DNA of 48,110 nt from Eubacterium sp. (GTDB lineage: Bacteria > Bacillota > Clostridia > Lachnospirales > Lachnospiraceae), in assembly GCA_017433615.1 (NCBI GenBank), contig JAFRGW010000066.1, forward strand, positions 1-48,110, in the 5' to 3' direction. The translations under genes and the position numbers were made by a program. Within the stretch, counting starts at the first letter, position 1. Each line of letters opens with the position of its first letter. The notes beneath the pieces are model-generated. The model was given only the letters and a program-made list of their open reading frames with translations. It had not been told where the DNA came from and made no database searches. This document shows, piece by piece, positions 24,916 to 32,456 of this stretch.

Positions 24916-25881
24916 ATGTCTTATATAAACGCGGAAACAGAAACCGTTCCTGCTGCCGGTGCTGCAGGCGCTGCTGAGCCGGAACCGGGAACGATTGTAC
25001 AGAATAAAGAGACAGGAGAAGTGCATGGGCATCTCGCCGCATTGTTTACCATCCTTGTCTGGGGAACGACCTATATTTCTACCAAGGTACTTCTCAGAGA
25101 TTTTAAACCGGTTGAGATCCTGATGATCCGTTTTATCATCGGATACGGAGTGCTCTGGCTCCTGTACCCGCACCGGATCCGTTATAAGAATATCCGGGAG
25201 GAATTTACATTCCTTCTGGCAGGCCTGTCAGGTGTAACGGTGTATTATCTGCTGGAGAACATTGCACTGCAATATACAATGGCTTCCAATATTGGCGTGC
25301 TGATCACAGTGGCACCGTTTTTTACTGCAATCCTGTCGAAACTATGCGGACTTCAGGGAGAGAAGACAACGGTATGGTTTTATATTGGTTTTGTGATATC
25401 AATGGCCGGTCTGTGTCTGCTGAGTTTTGGAGGGGCTGGTGTACAGCTGCATCTGTTTGGAGATTTCCTTGGATTATGCGCCGCATTATCCTGGGCTGTT
25501 TATTCTGTACTGTCCAAGAAGATAACGGCGTACGGATATAATACTGCCGGCGTGACACGCAGATTTTTTGCCTACGGAATCCTGTTCATGATTCCTGCAA
25601 TGGCAGTATTTCATTTTGATCCGCCGCTGGAAAAACTGAAGGATCCGGTCATTCTGGCGAACATATTATATCTGAGCATCGTCGCATCAGCCATCTGCTT
25701 TGTTGTCTGGAATCTGGCAGTCCGGCTGATCGGTGTGGTGAAAACCAGCGTCTATATTTACCTGACGCCCGTTGTGACAGTGATTTCTTCTGTGCTGATT
25801 CTGCATGAGAAAATCACCTTTGCTGCGGGAATCGGAATTGTGATGACGCTTGCAGGACTGATTCTGTCAGACCGGAAATAA
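24916..25881 (+). CDS. EamA/DMT-family transporter
   Basis: This 321-residue protein has ten hydrophobic segments arranged as two EamA repeats (about 40-165 and 180-310). Typical phrases are TILVWGTTYISTKVLLRDF at the start of repeat one and GLCAALSWAVYSVLSKKI at the start of repeat two. Members export metabolites or take up small solutes. The substrate here is unknown. The start at 24916 is preferred over ATG 24895 because a GAGG lies 9 nt upstream of it and nothing precedes the other. It stands alone behind its own promoter. Confidence 0.85.
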   Translation: MSYINAETETVPAAGAAGAAEPEPGTIVQNKETGEVHGHLAALFTILVWGTTYISTKVLLRDFKPVEILMIRFIIGYGVLWLLYPHRIRYKNIREEFTFLLAGLSGVTVYYLLENIALQYTMASNIGVLITVAPFFTAILSKLCGLQGEKTTVWFYIGFVISMAGLCLLSFGGAGVQLHLFGDFLGLCAALSWAVYSVLSKKITAYGYNTAGVTRRFFAYGILFMIPAMAVFHFDPPLEKLKDPVILANILYLSIVASAICFVVWNLAVRLIGVVKTSVYIYLTPVVTVISSVLILHEKITFAAGIGIVMTLAGLILSDRK

Positions 25882-25910
25882 GAGTTCAGGGCGAATCAGA
25901 AGCACATGCC

Positions 25911-25937
25911 CACAATTGCATGCAGGCATGCATTGTG
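25911..25937. repeat. inverted repeat after the DMT gene
   Basis: CACAATTGCATGC (25911-25923) faces GCATGCATTGTG (25926-25937) with almost no loop. There is no T-run, so it is not a typical terminator. It could be a protein site or a cruciform upstream of the arsR promoter. Confidence 0.4.
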
Positions 25938-25966
25938 TCCAGTGTTTCTGATTCTGGAAAAACACC

Positions 25967-25994
25967 TTGACATATCGCGAATAATCGATATAAT
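25967..25994 (+). promoter_or_regulatory. promoter and overlapping operator of the ArsR gene
   Basis: TTGACA (25967-25972) and TATAAT (25989-25994) have a 16-bp spacer. An inverted repeat ATATCG (25972-25977) / CGATAT (25986-25991) fills the space between them. The ATG begins 7 nt after the -10 box, so the transcript should have no leader. A related sequence occurs at 26368-26389. Confidence 0.75.
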
Positions 25995-26000
25995 GTGTGT

Positions 26001-26315
26001 ATGGATACAAAAGCAATTTTCAAAGCACTGGACAACGATATACGTCTGCAGATGCTGCAGTGGCTCAAGGAGCCGGAGAAGTATTTCCCGCCGCAGGGGA
26101 TTCATTTGCCGGAAGGAACAGATCTGAACGGAGGGGTCTGTGTCGGTGATATCCGTGACAAGGTCGGGATTACGCAGTCAACGGTCTCGCATTATCTGGA
26201 TATGATGCATAAGGCCGGGCTGGTTGAGCCGCTCCGTGTGGGCAAGTGGACATACTATCGCAGAAATGAGGAGACAATCCGCGAATTTGCGGCATTTGTA
26301 CAGAAAGAACTGTGA
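26001..26315 (+). CDS. ArsR-family winged-helix regulator, probably leaderless
   Basis: This 104-residue single-domain HTH protein begins MDTKAIFKALDNDIRLQMLQ. The recognition helix region is ITQSTVSHYLDMMHKAGLV and the wing is RVGKWTYYRRNE. An insertion between the first helices (PPQGIHLPEGTDLNGGVCVG) is longer than in minimal ArsR proteins. Only a few Cys/His are present (one Cys in the insertion), so metal sensing is not obvious. There is no ribosome site. The ATG coincides with the expected transcription start, implying leaderless translation. It likely represses itself and the radical SAM gene downstream, whose upstream region carries a similar operator. Confidence 0.85.
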   Translation: MDTKAIFKALDNDIRLQMLQWLKEPEKYFPPQGIHLPEGTDLNGGVCVGDIRDKVGITQSTVSHYLDMMHKAGLVEPLRVGKWTYYRRNEETIREFAAFVQKEL

Positions 26316-26367
26316 ATCATACAAACAGCGGGCAGCACATCTGCCCGCGAACTTTACAGGAAACGAA

Positions 26368-26389
26368 TCGATATTTTGCGATATATCGA
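26368..26389. promoter_or_regulatory. second ArsR-type operator, before the radical SAM gene
   Basis: TCGATAT (26368-26374) and ATATCGA (26383-26389) form an inverted repeat. Aligned with the complement of the arsR promoter site, the 16-bp core (26369-26384) matches at 13 positions. No clear promoter is seen, so the gene may also be read from the arsR promoter. Confidence 0.55.
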
Positions 26390-26418
26390 AATAAAGAGAG
26401 ATAAAGGAGAATCATATC

Positions 26419-27303
26419 ATGCATTACAACGGACCAATCATCAGACCGCAGACAGACGCTTACAGTCTGTTCGTAGAGGTAACAGTCGGGTGTACACACA
26501 ACAGCTGCACATTCTGCAATTTCTATGACGGATATCCGTTCCGGGTGGCGCCGCTTGAGCAGATCGAAGAGGATCTGCAGGAGGCAAAGCGCCAGAATCC
26601 GAATGTGAAGCGGATCTGGGCTTCCGGCGGCAATCCGTATGCCCTCAGCACAGAGCGCCTTGCGGAAGTCGGCAAGCTGTTCCAGAAATACTTTCCGGGG
26701 GCACTGGTCAGCATGTATGCCCGAGTAGATGACCTCTGCAGAAAGAGCGTGGAGGAGATGAAATATCTGAAGTCACTGGGCATCAGCGATCTGGTCGTCG
26801 GCTTTGAGTGTGCGGATGATGAGGTGCTGGAGCATGTCAACAAAGGATACACCGTTGCGGATATTCTGGAAGGCTGCAAACGGCTCGAAGAAGCCGGCGT
26901 CACATACCGTATGATTTATCTCGGCGGAATGGGCGGCAAAGGTCACGGCGAGATTTCCGCGAAGCGTACCGTGGAAGTCCTGAACCAGCTGCATCCATAT
27001 TATATGTATCTGAATATGGTAACAGTAGTTCCGGGAACGAAGCTCTATGAGGAGCGCGCGCGCGGCGAATTTGTAGAAGCGGAAGAGCGGGAGCGTCTGA
27101 CAGAGTTCATTACGCTGCTTTCCGGCATGAAGAATGAGATTCGTATTTTCGCGGCGCCGAATACAACGAATTTCTCATTTGATATTGATCTGCAGAAGGA
27201 TAAGGAAAATGTCGTCGGGCAGATGATTGAAATCCGCGATTCACTGACCGATGAAGACGAGGCGCGGCTGCGCGCATATCGCAACGCGAAGACTTCTGTC
27301 TGA
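26419..27303 (+). CDS. radical SAM protein
   Basis: This 294-residue protein's iron-sulfur motif is VGCTHNSCTFCNFY. The Cys spacing is CxxxxCxxC rather than the canonical CxxxCxxC, as in Elp3/MiaB/coproporphyrinogen-oxidase-like relatives read from mixed annotations. SAM-binding features follow (ASGGNPYAL, a GGNP-type motif, and the GFECADDEVLEHVNKG region). There is no B12-binding domain. The substrate is unknown. AAAGGAG precedes the ATG. The likely ArsR operator 30 bp upstream, with the adjacent arsR gene, suggests induction by the signal that regulator senses. Confidence 0.88.
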   Translation: MHYNGPIIRPQTDAYSLFVEVTVGCTHNSCTFCNFYDGYPFRVAPLEQIEEDLQEAKRQNPNVKRIWASGGNPYALSTERLAEVGKLFQKYFPGALVSMYARVDDLCRKSVEEMKYLKSLGISDLVVGFECADDEVLEHVNKGYTVADILEGCKRLEEAGVTYRMIYLGGMGGKGHGEISAKRTVEVLNQLHPYYMYLNMVTVVPGTKLYEERARGEFVEAEERERLTEFITLLSGMKNEIRIFAAPNTTNFSFDIDLQKDKENVVGQMIEIRDSLTDEDEARLRAYRNAKTSV

Positions 27304-27333
27304 TACAAGGTAATCGGAACGCTGAAAATACTG

Positions 27334-27376
27334 CGCAGCAGGGATCTTCGAATGGATTCCCCGCTGCGTTTGTTTT
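27334..27376 (+). terminator. terminator after the radical SAM gene
   Basis: CGCAGC (27334-27339) pairs with GCTGCG (27363-27368), with further pairing GGGA/TCCC inside, followed by TTTGTTTT. Confidence 0.75.
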
Positions 27377-27403
27377 GCAGAAGAGCAGATTCTTCTATAT
27401 AAT
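27375..27403 (+). promoter_or_regulatory. promoter of the VOC gene
   Basis: TTGCAG (27375-27380) and TATAAT (27398-27403) have a 17-bp spacer and begin within the T-rich tail of the previous terminator. Confidence 0.7.
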
Positions 27404-27463
27404 AGATTGATAGAAGAACCATGCAGCTGTGAAAAACATGAATAGGATAAAAGGAGAGACGGG

Positions 27464-27916
27464 ATGGCATTGATTACAAAAGTGGCACACACGGGTTTTA
27501 TTGTGGCAGATATCGAGAAACAGGTTGCTTTCTGGACAGAAGTAATGGGCGGCGAACTCCTGAAGAGCGGAGATGCTGCCGGCCCGGTTATCGCGCATGG
27601 TGTTCTCGGTGTAGACGGTGAAGCGTCCATGAAGACGGCTGTTGTAAAGGCGGGAGGCCACGAACTTGAGTTTTTCCAGTTTACAGATCCAGCCAGTGCA
27701 GAATACCATGGCGACATGTCTGTCTCCGGTTCTGCCCATGTGGCAATGTGGGTAGATGATCTGGAGGAAATGTATCAGGATCTTACCGCCAGGGGGATCC
27801 GGTTCCACTCAGAAATCAATACCGATTATAAGGAAGACGGATCGGTTGATTTTAAGTGGGTATACATGCGTGATCCCAATAACATCTGTATTGAACTGAT
27901 GGAAGAAGGAAAATGA
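27464..27916 (+). CDS. VOC/glyoxalase-superfamily protein
   Basis: This 150-residue protein consists of one vicinal-oxygen-chelate domain with two beta-alpha-beta-beta-beta units. It opens HTGFIVADIEKQVAFWTEVM, has GGHELEFFQF and HVAMWVDDLEEM in the middle and ends RDPNNICIELME. The His and Glu at the positions of the VOC metal site (HTGF, LEFFQF, HVAMW, IELME) appear to be kept. It may be a lactoylglutathione-lyase, epimerase or dioxygenase-like enzyme; nothing nearby decides. It has its own promoter and terminator and is monocistronic. Confidence 0.85.
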   Translation: MALITKVAHTGFIVADIEKQVAFWTEVMGGELLKSGDAAGPVIAHGVLGVDGEASMKTAVVKAGGHELEFFQFTDPASAEYHGDMSVSGSAHVAMWVDDLEEMYQDLTARGIRFHSEINTDYKEDGSVDFKWVYMRDPNNICIELMEEGK

Positions 27917-27974
27917 TTTTTTGAAGAAAGATCCGTAAAATGAGAGGCTAAAAACAAATAAACATATCGTTTTG

Positions 27975-28016
27975 CAGAGGATATCTGTTGGAAATTTAGA
28001 TATCCTCTGTTTTTTT
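27975..28016 (+). terminator. terminator after the VOC gene
   Basis: CAGAGGATATCT (27975-27986) pairs perfectly with AGATATCCTCTG (27998-28009) and is followed by seven T. Confidence 0.9.
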
Positions 28017-28209
28017 GCGCGAAAAAACAGTGTTAAAATGTCTGAATTATCAGAAAACAAGAAGCGCGAGCGGATACAAGGAACCTTAAAATAGGATGTA
28101 TTTCGTAAAGCGTAATCAAATACATACCGTTTCGATGCAAAAACGCACAGAATAGTATGTATCTAATTGTGAAAACTGTACAAACATGCGGAAAACATGA
28201 AAAAGGTAC

Positions 28210-28238
28210 TTGAAAAATAGTACGTAATGGAGTATAGT
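28210..28238 (+). promoter_or_regulatory. promoter of the dehydroquinate dehydratase unit
   Basis: TTGAAA (28210-28215) and TATAGT (28233-28238) have a 17-bp spacer. They leave an unusually long leader of about 240 nt before the first gene. No gene is seen between the terminator at 28016 and the start at 28486. Confidence 0.7.
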
Positions 28239-28341
28239 AACACCATAAAGATACGGACGACGCAAAAACAAACGAAATAAAAAGCCGGACGTATTAAAAA
28301 GCAACATAAACTTTTAAAGTAATTTGCTTTCCTCCAAATGT

Positions 28342-28392
28342 ATGATTCGGTGCAGGATGATCGGGTGAATATAAAATCCCGCATCGAATCAT
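28342..28392 (+). ncRNA. structured leader element before the dehydratase gene
   Basis: ATGATTCG (28342-28349) pairs with CGAATCAT (28385-28392). GATG/CATC and CGGG/CCCG continue the stem inside, with a 6-nt asymmetric bulge (GTGCAG). It lies in the 240-nt leader, 94 nt before the start codon. It matches no riboswitch I know. A regulatory role is inferred from structure and position. Confidence 0.4.
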
Positions 28393-28485
28393 GCGTCCCC
28401 CCTTAAGAGGGCCGGGAACAGAAACAGGACTCAAATCTGCACAGCAGATTAAAAAATAGCCACACTTAATAAAGGAGAAAAAATC

Positions 28486-30006
28486 ATGGCAAACTTCAAG
28501 AAAACATTCACAGTCAAGAACTACACCATCGGCGCTGATGCTTACACAGCATTCGTCTCCATCTCCCCGAAGAACGCAGAGGAAATGAAGAACCAGCTCG
28601 CAGAAGCAGTTGCAGCTCCGGAAGCAGGCGTAGAAATCAACGTCGGCAATATGGACAAGATCGCAACAATGGTTGATGTACTTGCAGAGTGCAGCCCGGC
28701 ATTTGCTGAGAAGATCGTTCTGGTGAACTTCAACACAGCTGGTTATGACTGTGACGCATCTGATGAAGAAAAGCAGGCAACAGCGAAGTCTGCTGCTGAC
28801 TATGTTGATATCTTCGGCGCAGACGTTTGTGCAGAGGAATCCTTCCTGGCAGCTCTGAAGGCAACCGGCAAGAAGCTGATGCTTTCCTACATCTGCTTCG
28901 AGGGAACAAAGAGCAAAGACGATGTCATCGCTATGGCAAAGGTCTGCGAAGACAAGGGCGCTGACATGGCTTACCTCGCATACATCGCAAAGGATGATCC
29001 GGATGTCATCACACTCGGATATGCTTCCAAAGAAATCGCAGCATCTGACATCGTAAGCATCCCGGCAACCGTATGGCCGATGGGTGAGGTTGGATTCCAG
29101 ACCAGAATCCTCTCCGAGAAGGCTGGAAACGACTTTGGTTTCTATCAGCTGGTAGAGCCGGAAGGCGGACTGTTCGAGAGCTACAGCCAGTACAAGAGAA
29201 TGGTTGCATGCTATGGCCACTATAAGAAACTCCAGAGCCCGATCCAGTACGATATCGACGGACACGTAATGGGCGGCGAGCGCTTCCTTCGCTGCATGAT
29301 GCTCAAGAAGCGCACCAAAGATGATGTCCTCGCTGAGGCAAAGAGAGTTGCAGCTACCAATCCGGAGATGGTTGAGTGGAGAATTGACTACCTGCTTCCG
29401 ATGGGAACAACTCAGTTCGTAGCAGATTACTGGATTGATGTTCTGAAACAGATCAAAGAGATTATGCCGAAGGTTCCGATCCTCCTTACCTTCCGTGTTA
29501 AGAAAGAGGGCGGCCTGAAGTGGTATCCGGATGAGCAGCGTCTGTTCCTGACAAAAGCCCTGATCAACACTGGCCTCATCGCTTACGCTGACACCGAGAT
29601 CGACAATACACCGGAAATGATCAAAGAGATGCAGGATGTCTGCGCAGCAAACGGAACAAAGCTTGTTGTTTCCCAGCATAAGTGGACACTGACACCGTCA
29701 CATCAGGAGATCATCGACACATTCAAAGAGTGCCTGGACAAGGGATCTGCTCTGCCGAAGTTCTACCTGACAGCTACCAACTACGAAGATGCAGTCAGAT
29801 GCTCTGAGGCATCCAAGGAAATGCGTGAGACATTCCTGCAGGAGCCGTGCATCATCTGCGCAATGGGCGACACAGGCCTCATCACCCGTACCATGGGCGG
29901 CCAGATCGGTGCTGACTTCGAGTTCATCGACATCACCGGCATCCGCGGCGGCGAGGAAGAGGATATCCACTACGTAGATCAGCTTGCTGAGATCTTCGGA
30001 TATTAA
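28486..30006 (+). CDS. type I 3-dehydroquinate dehydratase, tandem-duplicated with a degenerate first half
   Basis: This protein has 506 residues, twice the usual 250. The C-terminal half (about 262-506) has all class I residues: E297-W-R299-I-D301, TFR 335-337, His398 (SQHKW), the Schiff-base Lys425 (LPKFYLTA) and Arg468 (MGDTGLITRTMGG). The N-terminal half aligns to it (MGEVGFQTR at 199-207 matches the Arg468 region, LSYICFEGT matches LVVSQHKW). It has Ile for His, Tyr163 for Lys425 and EINVG for EWRID, so it is probably inactive. The enzyme dehydrates 3-dehydroquinate to 3-dehydroshikimate. With dehydrogenases downstream, quinate/shikimate breakdown is plausible. Codon use is strongly biased. 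Confidence 0.85.
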   Translation: MANFKKTFTVKNYTIGADAYTAFVSISPKNAEEMKNQLAEAVAAPEAGVEINVGNMDKIATMVDVLAECSPAFAEKIVLVNFNTAGYDCDASDEEKQATAKSAADYVDIFGADVCAEESFLAALKATGKKLMLSYICFEGTKSKDDVIAMAKVCEDKGADMAYLAYIAKDDPDVITLGYASKEIAASDIVSIPATVWPMGEVGFQTRILSEKAGNDFGFYQLVEPEGGLFESYSQYKRMVACYGHYKKLQSPIQYDIDGHVMGGERFLRCMMLKKRTKDDVLAEAKRVAATNPEMVEWRIDYLLPMGTTQFVADYWIDVLKQIKEIMPKVPILLTFRVKKEGGLKWYPDEQRLFLTKALINTGLIAYADTEIDNTPEMIKEMQDVCAANGTKLVVSQHKWTLTPSHQEIIDTFKECLDKGSALPKFYLTATNYEDAVRCSEASKEMRETFLQEPCIICAMGDTGLITRTMGGQIGADFEFIDITGIRGGEEEDIHYVDQLAEIFGY

Positions 30007-30065
30007 TAACATCCCTTCAGTATAAACATTTCTAAGCGTTTCTAACCATATAAGCCGGGAACTAC

Positions 30066-30100
30066 ATCCGGGGCGGCATCGGCAGAGACCTGCCGCCCGG
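30066..30100 (+). other. intercistronic hairpin between the dehydratase and first zinc dehydrogenase
   Basis: A GC-rich stem (GGGCGGCA facing TGCCGCCC, about 30070-30098) lacks a T-run. It could protect or process the polycistronic RNA rather than end it. Confidence 0.4.
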
Positions 30101-30164
30101 TATCACCCGGCGGAAGCTATGAAACAGTCCAATGTATTCAGACAGAGAGATAAGGAGAATCGAT

Positions 30165-31190
30165 ATGAAAGCTGCTATCTTCGAGGGACCGGGAACCCTG
30201 ACAGTAAAAGATATTCCGATGCCGGAAATTACAAAACCTACTGATGTTATCATCCGCGTTGACGCAGCAAGCATCTGCGGCAGCGATATTCACGGACTGG
30301 CAATTCCTCCGGGACAGTACATGAAGCCGGGCATCATCTACGGACATGAGTTCTGCGGAACCATCACCGAGATGGGCGATGAAGTACAGGGCTTTGAAAT
30401 CGGCGAGCGCGTTGCAATTAACCCGCGTGTACGCTGCGGCCACTGCTTCGAGTGCACACACAACAGAGGTGACCTCTGCTCCAATTCCGATCATTACGGC
30501 CAGCTGGCTGACGGCGGATTTTCAGAGTATGCAAAGGTTGATGCAGGCCAGATGTACCACGTTGACCAGAACATTCCAGTTGACATCGTAGCACAGGTTG
30601 AGCCGCTGGCATGTGTTGTCAGCTCCCTGAACAAAGTCACACCTTCACCGGTTGACTACGTAATCCTCTACGGCGCAGGCCCGATCGGTCTTACATTCAT
30701 CCGTGTCCTGAAGGCATTTGGTGTCAGAAACCTGATCGTCACCGCTAAGGGTGAAGACCGCGTCAAAGAAGCTAAGAACTGCGGCGCTGACATCGTTGTC
30801 GACGTTGCAAAGGAAACTCTGGAAGATGTTATGAAAGCAAACTGGCCGTTCAAGGCAGACCTGATCATCGACGCAGTCGGCCGCGGCAACATCCTTCCGG
30901 AAGCACAGAAGCTGATCAACCCGCAGGGCCGCATCCTTCTGTTCGGCCTTGACAACAACGCAAGATCCGAGATCGCTCCTGGCGCATTCGTACTGGACGA
31001 GATCTCCATCTTCGGCGCACTTGGAAAGGACTTCCCGGGCGCTCTGGAACTGATCCGCAACCCGGAACTGGGACTGGATAAGTTCATCACACACAGACTG
31101 ACACTGGACAACATCCATGAGGGTATCGAGGCAATGCGCAACAAGAAAGCATGCCGCTGCATCGTATATCCGAACGGACTTCCGGAATAA
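30165..31190 (+). CDS. zinc-dependent medium-chain alcohol/polyol dehydrogenase (first copy)
   Basis: This 341-residue MDR enzyme has catalytic zinc ligands in ICGSDIHG and YGHEFCG. The structural zinc loop has four Cys (RCGHCFECTHNRGDLC). The Rossmann motif is YGAGPIGLTF. It resembles galactitol-1-phosphate, sorbitol and related polyol dehydrogenases. The start at 30165 sits 7 nt after AAGGAG and removes an upstream 11-residue extension. It is less similar to the two other zinc dehydrogenases of the region than they are to each other. It would interconvert a hydroxyl and keto group of a cyclic or linear polyol, possibly quinate/shikimate-related given the preceding gene. Confidence 0.9.
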   Translation: MKAAIFEGPGTLTVKDIPMPEITKPTDVIIRVDAASICGSDIHGLAIPPGQYMKPGIIYGHEFCGTITEMGDEVQGFEIGERVAINPRVRCGHCFECTHNRGDLCSNSDHYGQLADGGFSEYAKVDAGQMYHVDQNIPVDIVAQVEPLACVVSSLNKVTPSPVDYVILYGAGPIGLTFIRVLKAFGVRNLIVTAKGEDRVKEAKNCGADIVVDVAKETLEDVMKANWPFKADLIIDAVGRGNILPEAQKLINPQGRILLFGLDNNARSEIAPGAFVLDEISIFGALGKDFPGALELIRNPELGLDKFITHRLTLDNIHEGIEAMRNKKACRCIVYPNGLPE

Positions 31191-31227
31191 ATCTGCTACA
31201 TACCAAAACCCTATCAATAGATATGCG

Positions 31228-31311
31228 GGCGGCTGTCCTGTGCGGATAAGTTTCTAACATAGAGTCGGAGCTGTTGCAGTAGCCATGATTAACTGCACTG
31301 CGGCAGCCGCC
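31228..31311 (+). other. structured intercistronic RNA between two zinc dehydrogenases
   Basis: GGCGGCTG (31228-31235) pairs at long range with CAGCCGCC (31304-31311). Inside, TGCAGT (31275-31280) pairs with ACTGCA (31292-31297). There is no T-run. The 215-bp gap holds no gene. A stabiliser, processing site or regulatory RNA is possible. Confidence 0.4.
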
Positions 31312-31405
31312 TGGCAGTATCTTATCTCTACAAAATCCACTTTTTAAATTCGAAAATACGTGCATCAGAAATGATGTGGTTAAGGCAGGAATGGAGGTTT
31401 TTACC

Positions 31406-32443
31406 ATGCAGGGAATGATGGATTGTGTCGTATTTACCGAAGTCGGCAAATACGAGATCACACAGAAACCGATACCGCAGCTGAAGAGACCAAACGATGT
31501 GCTGGTCAAGGTTCTTGCCTGCAGTATCTGCGGAACAGATGTACATATTCTGGCAACACCGCCGCAGTATCCGGCAATCCCGGGAACGATCATCGGACAC
31601 GAGATCGTCGGTGAGGTCGTAGAGTGCGGTGAGGCAGTCACAGGATTCAAACCGGGCGACCGTCTGATCATGGACAACAACATCGCATGCGGAACCTGTG
31701 AGATCTGCAAAAAGGGCGATTACAATGTCTGCCCGAATATGAAATCAATTGGAATGGAATATGACGGGGCATTTGCACAGTATCTGGTTTGTCCGGACAG
31801 CAACCTCGCAAAGATAAATAAAGATGTACCGCTTGACAATGCAATTTTTGCAGAGCCGCTGAATGTCGCAATGGGCGGCATGAAGAAGCTGCACATCATG
31901 CCGGGTGACAATGTCGTGATTATCGGCGGCGGCCCGTTCGGTATGTATTTCACAAAACTCTGCAAGATGGCAGGCGCAGGCAAGGTCATCATCACAGGCA
32001 GAAGCGAAGCTCGCAGAAAATACCTGCTTGAGAGTGGTGCAGACAGAATCGTCAACACCAGAGAAGAAGATCTGAAAGCGGTTGTTCAGGAAGAAATGCC
32101 GCTTGGTGCTGATATCACAATCGAATGTGTCGGAACAACAATTGATCAGTGTATCGATCTGGTACGTCCGGGCGGAACGGTTCTGGTAATCGGCCTCAAT
32201 GACAAGGCAGAGCAGACAATCAGCCAGCACTGGATCGCACGCAAGGGAATCACAATTCTTGGATCTTTCATCGGCGTCAATGTGCTGCAGACAGTCGCAA
32301 GCGGCCTGAACAGCGGACAGCTTGATTTCTCTTATATGATCACACATCGTCTGCCGCTGAAGGATTTTGAGATTGGTCTGGAAGCTATGCGTACCAGCCA
32401 GGCAATTGAGGTTGTTCTCTATCCATGGGATGATATCAGATAA
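31406..32443 (+). CDS. zinc-dependent medium-chain dehydrogenase (second copy)
   Basis: This 345-residue enzyme has zinc-site motifs ICGTDVHIL and IIGHEIVGE. The structural-zinc Cys cluster is IACGTCEICKKGDYNVC and the Rossmann GGGPFGMYF is present. It is a clear paralogue of the protein at 35071: both share ATPP/DPP after the first zinc motif, a DNN before the Cys cluster, and ITHxLPLKDFxxGLxA near the end. The start at 31406 is preferred because GGAGG lies 8 nt upstream. A GTG at 31376 has no site. The next gene starts 13 bp later, so this dehydrogenase and the Gfo/Idh protein are probably co-translated. Confidence 0.9.
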   Translation: MQGMMDCVVFTEVGKYEITQKPIPQLKRPNDVLVKVLACSICGTDVHILATPPQYPAIPGTIIGHEIVGEVVECGEAVTGFKPGDRLIMDNNIACGTCEICKKGDYNVCPNMKSIGMEYDGAFAQYLVCPDSNLAKINKDVPLDNAIFAEPLNVAMGGMKKLHIMPGDNVVIIGGGPFGMYFTKLCKMAGAGKVIITGRSEARRKYLLESGADRIVNTREEDLKAVVQEEMPLGADITIECVGTTIDQCIDLVRPGGTVLVIGLNDKAEQTISQHWIARKGITILGSFIGVNVLQTVASGLNSGQLDFSYMITHRLPLKDFEIGLEAMRTSQAIEVVLYPWDDIR

Positions 32444-32456
32444 GTGGGAGGTACTT

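Noticed and set aside
28294-29679. 461-residue open frame antisense to the dehydroquinate dehydratase
   Set aside because: Few antisense stops result from the strong codon bias of the real gene. The predicted protein is unusually Cys-rich and resembles nothing known.
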